Source: Certhia americana (lineage: Eukaryota > Chordata > Aves > Passeriformes > Certhiidae). From it: 64,000 nt of DNA. The notes beneath the pieces were generated by a model. It saw only the letters and a list, made by a program, of their open reading frames with translations, was not told the DNA's origin and searched no databases. Both the position numbers and the translations under genes were made by a program. Each line of letters opens with the position of its first letter. Within the stretch, counting starts at the first letter, position 1. The stretch is from contig CM031861.1 of assembly GCA_018697195.1 (NCBI GenBank), forward strand, positions 4,400,114-4,464,113, written 5' to 3'. Of this stretch, positions 13,003 to 23,400 are shown piece by piece.

Positions 13003-13440
13003 CTGTGTCTGTGTCTGTGTCTGTGTAGGCTTTATTTTAGAACAATTTGGTTGCCATGAAAAGGAGTTATGTAGCTGTTTTGGTTATTATTATCTAACCT
13101 AATACGGCAATATAAAGATAACACTTCAAAAAACACGTAGACAAGGGAAAAAAAAAAGAAAGTATAGGAGCAGAAGGATACATAGTCACCACCTGTGGAT
13201 CAAGCAAGGAGACTTGATTGTTGCAATGTCATGGTCCCTTGGTCGAAGTGATGGTCGCAGTCTTGATACATCTGGGGTGGGGAAAGCCCTGGAAAGTTCA
13301 ATTGATTAATATAGCTCAGCTGGCAGTTTTACAGTGTATGCTGTAACACTGTGGCTCACAGGGCACTCTGAGGGTGGTTTTTGGTTTATGACACCTTCTA
13401 GGACATGACAGCTGGCTCTCACAGCAGCGTCGTTGAGCCA
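12870..13440. repeat. Unclassified interspersed repeat, copy 1
   Basis: Diverged but clearly alignable to 63440-63997 in the same orientation. Shared blocks in order: a GAGTGAAAC segment, a TA/TG microsatellite, TTTATTTTAG, GGTTATTAT, TTGTTGCAAT, GAAGTGATGGTC, TGCAACACTGTGG or close variants, and a TATGACACCT/TGTGACACCT end. Both carry AATAAA on the minus strand in the TTTATTTTAG block. Size and the single poly(A)-like signal fit an old LTR or a LINE 3' end, probably minus strand, but I cannot name the family. Sequence to about 13745 may belong to the same element. Confidence 0.7.
12969..13025. repeat. (AT)n plus (GTGTCT)n microsatellite
   Basis: An AT run followed by GTGTCT hexamer repeats, at the same internal position as the TA/CA microsatellite of the second repeat copy. 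Confidence 0.9.
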
Positions 13441-13745
13441 GTTATGGCCCATCAGAGGGATAAATACATTCAGGTCTACATGTGAATAAAGTGGTGCTTC
13501 TTTCAGAGGGGCGTTTTCACATCTGAGTCAATTATGTAAGGGAGCAGATTGGCATGATAAAAAGCACTACCCCACCTTGAAAGATCTTCTTATCAGCCTC
13601 TTCTCTTAGCTGGCGCACAACCCTGCTTGTAGCTCCCAGCTTGTGCACCCTCTCTGCACCTGGGCAATTACTTTGGGCACCATCTGCAAAAGCACCTGCT
13701 GCTTTTGCAAATGGCTGTTTTTTTGAGTCATTAACTATTGACATT

Positions 13746-15585
13746 CCAGGCTCACAGCATTTCTTCTAATTTGTCTTTTACCATATCTCACTGAGAAGCA
13801 GACAGTGAACTTAGCCTATTTATAGGATATAAAGAATCATTATATATTCTACTTAGGCTACCTATTTATTATTAGGCTAACAATTGAGTTTTCACTATTG
13901 CAGTAATAAAAATTAAATTTAGCCTAAGAACATTATAATTTTTATCTCTGTCCAGGAAGATTTCATGTACATTACAGCAGAGGTGTATCACCAGTTATGC
14001 CATGATAGATCACTGCATAGTTTTGTTCAACATACACTTTTTTCTAGATGAAAATTTTGCATCCATAGCTATGAGGATGGAAATAGAGGTCCTTATGATG
14101 GATCTAGACCCCAGGACTTGTGTATATCAAGACTGCAGTATTTCAGATTACTGTTTTTCACATTGTTGTTATTGTTGTACGAAGCCTGAGGGCAACAAAT
14201 GCACAATATTTGATATCAAATTCCATATGGATTTACTAGCATCTCATACTGTCATATCATTCAGATAACCATTCTAAATATTTATTTTTAGTTGTTTGGT
14301 CTACTTGGTTCCTATTTCTTCTCACTTGCCTGACCAACAATATTCTCTATAAGTGAGGGTTTTTTTTACATTTATTGAACTATTTCTTAATTTAATTATT
14401 ATGTGGGCTCTTGGCATGAAATTGTGGCATATGAACAAATAGAAATGCCCTTAATTTCAAGATCACACAGAATAAGTTTTACTACTGGAATTATGACTCT
14501 GGTTTGATTTGTAAGCATGGCTATAATGTTCACAAGTTTAAAAAAATAGCTTTCTGTCTCTGTCCTTCCTGATTTTTGGTTCAGGACATTTGATTTGGAA
14601 GCTGTTCTGCAATTTGATCTTACTAGAAGTTTCTCAATGTATTTCAGCAGCATATGCCATTAATGTGGGGTGCTGGGTAACCAGTCCCATCATTACTTGT
14701 AATTCAGCCTATGACAGGCAGCAGGAAAGCAGAACAGTTTCAGCCAATCTCAATTAGGAAAACATGCCCAAGACATTTGGCTGTAGCATAAAAAGATGCA
14801 TCAGGCATCTTTTCCAAGAGGAAAACTAAATTTGTATATTGTTGAACAAAACCAACTCCTTATTTTGACATTCATGTGGTTATAAGAGAATAAAGAACCA
14901 TTCCCAAGGAAGGAAAGGATAAACTGGAAAAGGATGATCTGTGGACTGCAGGTGCTGAAGTAACATCTTAAAAATATAAACACTAGTCTTTTGTCAGAAA
15001 TTAGCTATTCCCTTATCATGTTTCAGATAGTAACACTGTGAAGTGGGAATTTTCTCCTGAAGGAAAAGTATCCCTACATTAAGTGTAAAGTCACAGATAT
15101 GATTCTGCTATCAAACTCTTCACAGCAAGAACGCTTGTAAAAGAGGTAATACACTAAAAAAAGTAATATTTGTAATTTGTTGAATCTTCAGTCTGTGACA
15201 TCAAAATGTTTAATACTGCCTCACAACCCTCATGAGATATACTCCATAATCATGTTATAGATTGTAACTCTGAAGCATGTGGAAGATTAAATAACTCTCC
15301 CTTAATAACTTAAATATTTTGAGATCGCACAGAGATTTCTTGTTTTAGTATGACAGCAAGAGATTACCAGAGCCAGGATTATTCCCGAACTACTTTATTT
15401 CCTTCTCTTCTCTATTAGCATTTTACCAGCTATGTGGATTGCAGGATAAGGAAGAAGAAAAGACAGGGAAGGGAAATAAGTGCAAGGTGCTTCAATAAAT
15501 CAACTTAATAAATCAAGGCTGTCTTTATACAATTTTTGGTGTCCAGTGGCATCAGACTACTTTATGAGATTATGTTTTATGAATG
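13746..15585. other. Intergenic region, no gene seen
   Basis: AT-rich, with short unrelated open frames. At about 15280-15390 there is weak resemblance to a MIR SINE core, too eroded to annotate with confidence. Confidence 0.5.
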
Positions 15586-15589
15586 TCTG

Positions 15590-15690
15590 CTTTACAGATG
15601 GGAAAACTAAAATAAAAAGTGATTTAGCAAAACTCATAGAACAGATACATTTGCAGAGCTGGGAAAAGGAACCAAATCTCCCAACCCTAC
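15590..15690 (+). mobile_element. Ancient MIR (CORE-SINE) fragment
   Basis: The order of diagnostic MIR words is kept: TTTACAGATGGGAAAACT, then an AGTGATTTAGC segment in place of the MIR AAGTGACTTGCC, then CAGAGCTGGG and a degenerate AACC..TCTCC segment. Divergence is high, as expected for an element that spread before bird and mammal lineages separated. The call is based on recalled consensus, not alignment. Confidence 0.65.
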
Positions 15691-15699
15691 AAGACAGGA

Positions 15700-18600
15700 A
15701 TAACTTATTAAATGAGCTGGCATTCACCCTGTTTCACTTGGCAATGTAGTGAGGTGCAGAGGGAATGGTGTTCTTTCCATTAGGAATGCTTTAATGATGA
15801 CACTATAATAGGAGAATGAAAAGGAATGCTGGACTTGAAGCATTCCTTAAGGTATAAGATTGCCTGTTTGAACTGTGAGTTCAAAAAAAGGAAAAAAAAA
15901 ATCCTGGAAAAAAATAGCAATAGAGGTAGTATCTCAATAGCTTCTGAGGAAATTTAATTTGGAATGTTGATGGAGAAAGTACAGGGTTAAGGGATAAATG
16001 CTGGATAGCTGGGTCAGAAGCACCAGGAAAAAGATTGGGAGAACTGTGAAGGCAGTGTGGGAGGAAACTCAGACTTGCAGAAACCTAAGTGTGAACCTAA
16101 TTTTCACCTGTAAGGACCATTCTGTCTCTCTTCCTTTACATTGCTAGCTAGGCAATGAATTTTTCATTTCCTTATAACAAAGGCAGGTTTATTACAAGTT
16201 ACACATTTTGTGACTGTGCATCACTTTGAATAGGGTAGAATTTTTTGCTTCTGTAGAAAGAAGCAATGTGAGAAAAATAGAACTGAACTTGTGAGATAGC
16301 CAAAACATTTTCTGATTTATGGGGCTTTGGTATGGAAACAAGATCCTCAATTGGACTGCAGAAGTTGTTCCAGTGACTAGGGTAGTGTAGTTTGATGAAA
16401 TTGTTTTTATTAAGTAGTCAGTAAGGAAGAAAGACATGTTTGTCTCACAGATAATACCTCTGTATGCCACATAATTCCTTTGGGATTGACTTTAGCATTT
16501 TCATCTAGAGGTATCAGATCAGTACCTCTCCTACTGAAATATATTTTTCACCATTCAGTAAAATATCACAATTATGTCTCTGACAAGTATAGACTGAAGT
16601 GGTATGGGAAAATATCAGTGTGGTTATGATGAAGCTAGGAAGAGTTTGAATGGAGTTCATATACTTCTCTGTAAGAAGAAATTTAAAACTATGTCTATAG
16701 TTATCTGCAGTTCTTTGAGATTTGGAATAACTGCTGATAATTTTGTTCTTAGGAACTAGTCTCAAAAAAAAGCCTCATCTGATTTTATTCATGGGGGTTT
16801 TACTGTATGGGATAGAATTGGGACCTTGTTAACTATAAACAAAACTCAACACACTATTTTCTTACAAAGCCTAATAACAAAGGGAATAAGTTAAAGGGAA
16901 GGAAAATTGAAGCAACGAATCTTAATGATTAAGGGGAAGCCTAGATCTGTGTCAAGAGAAGGAAAGCATCCAAAGTGAAAAGAAAAAGAAGGAAGGCAGG
17001 AATTTGACCAGCCATGGGGGAAGTGGGTGGGCAGGCATAATTACTCTGTTGGAACATTTTCCGTTTAAAATAAGTTTTGAGTTCTTGAAAAATTGATTGG
17101 TCTTTCTTGGTCTGGAAATCTTGCCAGTTTCAAGAAACTGCAATGTGTGCATCAGAACTTTTTGTAAGTTGCCTCCCAAGCACAGTATTCTTCTGTTAAT
17201 TCCTATAAAAATTAGTTTATGCATTTTGGTTCAGCTACTCTAAAAGAAGAAGCTGATAAAATTATTCCAAAACACTTACAAGAAGACAATGTGGCAGTGA
17301 TAGCTGTTTAGATCCTCTTTTTCTCACTGCTCTTCTTGTGCTGTCAGCAGTTAAAATCTGGTGCTTCTATGTGACCTCAGCACCCTATTTTAATGATTTG
17401 TCCATTCCAAGTAGAGACCAATCACAAAATCTAGGTCTCTTGTAAAATATGGGAACAGGAAGAGAGATCATCACTTCATTTATGTTAGGGCTAGTTCTGA
17501 CAGATATCTCAGTTACATTAAGCTGTTGTCTGTCTCAATCACTTTCAATTGTTACATTGTCTTATGAGGGAGACAGTGCAGTATGAGCTGTAGTTAGAAA
17601 AGTTTCGAGTTCTGTATGTGAGGGTATCATTGATTTCACTCCAGGAAGGAAGGAAAGAAGGTGCCTATCCAATATATGTAGGGATTTAAATAATCTTTAT
17701 CAATGTAACAACTGAGGTTCTAAGAAAAAAATAATTGAAAAACAAACTACTAATAACTGTCTGCTTCATTTACATTTAAGGCACTTATTCTCTAGGGACA
17801 GATTATTGTGCTTTGTCAGACAGAACATATTTGGCCTGGTAATTATTTTGTAGTTCTGCATATCAACTTCATGCTCTGTATCCATGGATAAGCAGTTATG
17901 ACACTCAGCCAAATAATACCATTTTACATACATCAGAATTGTGAGCACCTATTCTATAATATTTATTAATTTATAATACAAATATTCTATAACATTTGTG
18001 CTGGTGATGCACATACTGTAGACCTGGATCTTCTGAGCAGTCTGTGTATGCATCAATCCAAGCATGTCTGTGATGATAGAAATCTGTGTTATCGAGTCAA
18101 ATTTCATTCAGGTGTTTTCCATGACACTAATGAAGATTACTCCAAAAGATTAGAACTAGGTATGTATTAGTAAATATGATGCAGAGGAAGCAGTTAACTT
18201 GTATTTGAACTCGCAATGATGAAAATTGGCTTCTCTTAGATTACAACACTCAGTTTCATATTTACGATTAAAACCAAAGTTTTGTGAAAATTGCAATTAT
18301 TTTTAATTATATATAATTATATGGACAGAAAGGATGGTTGCATAGTAAGTTTTCAAGACGGAAAGACAAAACGTACTACTTTTACGGTAAAGGAGTTGAA
18401 GTTTGTCCATAGAGCTTTAATATGAGTGTTCCACTGTAGGTTTGATAAAAGTTCAGTTGACTGTGAAGTCGGAATTATAAGAGGATGGAATTAACTTACA
18501 GCTTGTCTTATTTTCATGGCAATGAAAATAATAAATGGTGCGTAACTGAAACAATCTTAAATTCTACCCATTTCATTTTTCCCACTATTCTTAAAATTGC

Positions 18601-21600
18601 CATGCAAAGGACACATTTTAACTGAGATTTATGCGTTATATTCCGACCATTTTAGAAAAAAAATTAAAATAAGGTGTACCTGACACCAGTTAGTGCAATA
18701 TATTTCAGAGAGCTCCATCAGGTTATATTTATTGATCTCAGGCCTGCAAAGCTATTGACTACTCTCCCTTTATTAAAAGTCAAGGAAGACATGGAAACTT
18801 TTGGCAAAGTAAGTACTATAATATTGGGGCAATACTGGGTGATTTATGAAACACGTTCTGCACTCATTGTGGCTGCTCATATTCTAACAAACTGACTCAA
18901 CAATTTTAGTCACCTCCGACTCTGTTTTTTGAATTTTAACTTCTGTGATATGTACTGAAAGAAAGAACAAAGCAAATCTATTTCTGCTTCCAAGCGTATT
19001 TAATTTTCAGTTAAATAATTTAATTATATGGTGCCCTTACTGTCAGAAAAGCAAGAAAATAAGCAGGTATGATGTTCTCAACTCAGTATACATTTTATGC
19101 AGCATTTCTGCACTCAGCTCCTCTCCTTTCTCTTTTCTCTTAGTTGACCAAGGTATGTCCTGTTTAATGTACATGCTTTGGGAGTTGATACAGATTTGGG
19201 CTGCCAGTCATTAATTTCAGTGCATCTGTTTTATTTGACTGGTTTTTTCTGGTCAGTTGTGACACTAATTATGTATGGAAGAAGGAGTATTTGGGAAATT
19301 AGGAAAATTATCAGGAAAGTAGGATCAACAGATATGACAAGACAGCTGCCTGTATCTGCCTGCTGAGAACTTCATTCTCCACTCTTACACAGTCTTTCTC
19401 TTGGTCTCTTTTCCACCTCCCATTCAGTGACTGCTAATTCAGCTCCGTGGGCATTGAGAAACCTTTGATCTAGTGATAAGAAGATCCTGCTAATGCCACA
19501 GAAAGGATGAATATGGCACTCACAGGTCATCAAAGTGGTGATTATAGGACAGTTTTTAGAAAAGGGCTGAGGAATTACACAGATAAAATGGGCCATTGTG
19601 ATCATCCTTGCTGACCTCCAGAATTTTATCTCCAAATATCGATGCCTCAAGGTTTATGATGTGCAAGTAAACTTTCAGAATCTTTAATCCTGATTTTTGT
19701 CCTAAATCATAGAAAGTTTATGACATCTTTACATAGAATTTGTTGCATCTCAGCCACATACACAGATCTATGAGGAGAATTAATTTTAACAGTAGGAAAG
19801 GAATATTATCTAGATGATAAGGCATAGAACCATTTTGTTGTGGTATTAATATTGTTCAGGTTTCCTATGTGTGCATGTAACTTCCAAATATGCTTTATCT
19901 TCCTCAGTCACAGTAAGTCCTCTCTCTCTCTCTCCTTTCCTATGTCTGTCCTCAAATCATTGTTTATTCATGTTCCTATTCATCCTCTCTTTGTTTGGAT
20001 GTGGACTGTCAAAAGTATTATCAGAACATGTGGACACAGGAGATTGAAAGTGCGAGGACCTAAGACTGATTATGTGGAGGACTAATGAAAACGACAGCAT
20101 TTCACTAGGAAAGTTTTGTGTGTTTCCTCTACAAAGGTAAGCCAGGCTGTTATTGAAATAACCTTGTGTAGAAAAGGTGTTTCTGTGGGGGCTCCAAAGT
20201 TACTGTGTCAATTTTGAAAGCTGAATTCTAATGCTCCAGGGTGGAAGAAGTGTGGATCTCGGTTTGTTCATAATTGTGATATTACTACTGAAACTTGCAT
20301 AGCATTCACGTAATGGACATTTCAGATACATACTTGGTGCTGTGTTTGATCTGTCAGTTTTTTATTTTTCTTAACTCTTGCACTGGGTGTTACATATTGC
20401 TTGTCTACTCTCAGTCCTCAATAGAAAGAGACACGTAGATAAAGTATCTATGAATACTCTCATGTTATTAGATTATCCTTTGGTACAATCTGACCATATA
20501 AAGGAGATCACAACCAACTTCAGCTCCAAAACCTTACAGCTGCTTTTCTGGTCCTTCCCACTGGTACCAATGCAAATGTTCACACAAGATTTACTGCATG
20601 GCATCTGGGAAAAGCCTCAGTTTAACTCCCTGTGCAGAATTGCTCTTAAACTTAGTAGTAATCTTCTAACTTCAAGAGAAAGTGGACCATGAGAAGCTTC
20701 TAGTCAAGATGTAACTGTTGCTTAGGGGAATGTTTTTCAGCTTCTCTAATTGGCAGGAATTTTAAGTACGAGGGACATTTTAACAAAATTTGTCATCTCA
20801 TCTCAAGCTGGTTTTTGTATTGAGTTGACATAAATTGGATTTAAATTGCTGCTCCTTATTAAGTAACAAATAAAATCTTTCTCAAGGTCAGGTAAAAGAT
20901 TGTTAGATAATCAAGTGCATGCAGGAATCAGCTCATCAGCTCACCATCGATTCCAATCCAGTGCATTTTTAGGATATATTTTATGGCTTTTTTCTCAGTT
21001 TTTTTTTTTTTTCCTGACCAAAAACTAGATGAGCCAATGAAAACAGTCACACCCAGGGACATTAAAATTTTGCTAGCCTGATCAAAACTAGGAGATAATT
21101 TAATTCTGTGCTGTTACTCACATAGTACATGGCTAAAGCTCATCATAGTTAACTATGTCAGCATGCTGATGAATTGCTCTCATTTAAGTAGCACTCATCA
21201 CAGCAGTTAATAGTCCATCAGAAAAGCATAATAATTGTATAGGAATGCAATAAATAACAAGAGTGCATTTGATTGGCTAGGAATGAATATCTGCTACTCA
21301 GAGATTAGGAATTTGCTTATAGTGCAATTTTTGAGAAATAGCCCAGCATTAATTACACAAATCAAGTTTTCCCAGCAGATCAGCGTACAAAGAAATTAAC
21401 GTAAATAAAAAATAAGGGTCAGTTGTGTTTCAGCAATCAAGTTAAAACAATTCTTTCAGTATAATTATACATAATGTTTTTTGGCTAGAACAATTTAATT
21501 AAGTGCCTCTACACTGAAAGAGAAAAATAAGTGCACTGTTCATCTGCAACACTCTTATTGAAAGTGATAGCATGAGACCATTAGGAAACTCAACAAGACA

Positions 21601-22335
21601 ATCTACATTCATGCATTAAGAGAAGCAGAAGTCTGAACATCTGTTTCCTGCTATTGAATTCACAAAAGGGGCTTCACTGTGCAGGGAATAAGTGAACAAA
21701 CAACAATTTGAGAAGGTTATCTCTGACATTTAACAAAATGTTGAAATATCACAAAAATGATGTCAGGTGAGAATGAAATGTCTGAAATAACGGTGTGCTA
21801 GAAGTTAGCTTGGCATGTGAAGCACAGATAACAAGGACAAACCTCTACCCATCACTCTTTAAAATGTGTAATATGAATGATCAGTTTACAAACAGCATTG
21901 ATCTTTTTTTTATTCAAGATGTACAAGGAGGCATGAAATGGCTTTGGAGAAATATGCAATAAAGAAAGTTCCACAAAATAATTCTTCAGCCAGGAAAAAA
22001 AAAAAAAAAGTGACAATTAAAAGATGTGTCTGTAAGTGTTAAAAAATTCCAGAGATAATAGTCTAAAGAAAAAACAGAGTTTAATCTTTAGATGTGACAT
22101 TTTCTTTTCTTCTTTTCTTTCCATTTCCACAACCACGAGTCTTGGAAAGGGAGCAATAATAAAAGAGAAATGGAACCAAGAATCAACTCGCTGCCAAGGG
22201 CTGTAACACAATATCTCAGCATTTCAAGGGTAAATCAGTGTGAACTGCGTTTGCCGTCCCTCTGAAAAAACTAAGTATTAAACTTCCGTTCGGTCAATAC
22301 GGACTGCTGAAGGATAGGAAATCGGTGTCAGAGGG
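15700..22335. other. Intergenic region, no gene seen
   Basis: AT-rich sequence without a recognisable coding region. The part from about 20880 to 21860 lacks microsatellites and identifiable repeats and is rich in homeodomain-type ATTA/TAAT words. It is a candidate conserved noncoding block, but conservation cannot be tested here. A 17-A run occurs near 21995. Confidence 0.5.
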
Positions 22336-22339
22336 GAAC

Positions 22340-22340
22340 A

Positions 22341-22372
<32 letters not shown>

Positions 22373-22394
22373 GGGGGGGGGGGGGGGGGAGAGG

Positions 22395-22434
<40 letters not shown>
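22340..22434. repeat. A25-G25-A40 homopolymer block
   Basis: 25 A (22340-22364), then 25 G (22365-22389), AGAGG, then 40 A (22395-22434). A-rich sequence with AAACAAAC words follows to about 22505. This is a pure homopurine tract. It lies about 200 bases before a minisatellite and an N gap, so its exact length is suspect. Confidence 0.9.
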
Positions 22435-22436
<2 letters not shown>

Positions 22437-22640
22437 AAAAAAAAAAAGAAAACAAACAAAACCCAAAGCAAACAAAGAAAAATCAAAACAAATAAACAAA
22501 AAAGCCAAAAGCGGGTTTCCCAAAGAGAGCATCGAGCTGAGCGGGCAGAAGTCAGAGGAGAGGCAGCGCGGCTGCTCCCAGCCCGCTCAGCTGCGATCGC
22601 GGGGACCGGAGGCGAGAGGGCGGCGAGAGCGGCCCCGGGA

Positions 22641-22970
22641 GAGCTGCCCGTTCTCCCCCCGGGCCAGAGGAGGGGAGAGCTGCCCGTTCTCCCCCCGGGC
22701 CAGAGGAGGGGAGAGCTGCCCGCTCTCCCCGGGCCAGAGGAGGGGAGAGCTGCCCGTTCTCCCCCCGGGCCAGAGGAGGGGAGAGCTGCCCGTTCTCCCC
22801 CCGGGCCAGNNNNNNNNNNNNNNNNNNNNNNNNNNNNNNNNNNNNNNNNNNNNNNNNNNNNNNNNNNNNNNNNNNNNNNNNNNNNNNNNNNNNNNNNNNN
22901 NNNNNNNNNAGGAGGGGAGAGCTGCCCGTTCTCCCCCCGGGCCAAAGGAGGGGAGCGCTGCCCGCTGCCC
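22641..22970. repeat. 36-bp minisatellite, subfamily A
   Basis: Near-identical units beginning GAGCTGCCCGTTCTCCCC, each with a CCCGGGCC core and ending AGAGGAGGGGA. Four to five complete units precede the N gap (22641, 22677, 22713 and on), and at least one follows it. One unit has two fewer C. True copy number is hidden by the gap. Confidence 0.9.
22810..22909. other. 100-N assembly gap
   Basis: Exactly 100 N, the conventional size for a gap of unknown length. Both sides end inside the same 36-bp repeat unit, so the missing sequence is presumably more of the array. Confidence 0.98.
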
Positions 22971-23400
22971 CTAGCTGAGGTGGGAGCCCTGCCCGCCTGC
23001 TCCCCCTCCCAGCCAAGGGGGGAGCCCTGCCTGTTCCCCTTAGCTGAGGTGGGAGCTCTGCCTATTCCACCCCCTCCCAAGCCAAGGTGGGAGCCCTGCC
23101 TGCCCGCCCCGGCCAAGGTGGGAGCTTTGCCTGCTTCCCCCTCCCTGCCAAGGTGGAAGCCCTGCCTGTTCCACCCCCTCCTAAGCCAAGGCGGGAGCGC
23201 TGCCTGTTCCCCCTAGCCGAGGTGGGAGTCCTGCCTGTCTGCTCCCCCTCCCTGCCAAGGTGGGAGCTCTGCCTATTCCACCCCCTCCCAAGCCAAGGTG
23301 GGAGCTCAGCCTGTCTGCCTTCCCGCCGGCCCCACCAAGGTGGGAGCCCTGCCCGTCTCCCCCCAGCCGAGGTGGGAGCCCTGCCCGTCTCTGCCCCAGC
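22971..23400. repeat. 30-41 bp minisatellite, subfamily B
   Basis: Twelve copies of a GGTGGGAGC-type core at about 22979, 23016, 23048, 23087, 23117, 23152, 23190, 23221, 23259, 23298, 23339 and 23371, spaced 30-41 bases. Units continue as CTGCCTGTTCCACCCCCTCC and end in GCCAAGG or GCCGAGG. The layout GAGC..TGCC.GTTC..CCCC..GCCA matches subfamily A, so this looks like a diverged part of the same array. Confidence 0.85.

Noticed and set aside
22328..23116. Minus-strand open frame of 262 codons
   Set aside because: It reads through the minisatellite, the N gap and two homopolymers. The apparent protein is repeat translation with no domain.
22641..23400. CRISPR-like array
   Set aside because: The repeats are contiguous without unique spacers and the genome is a vertebrate. 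It is a minisatellite.
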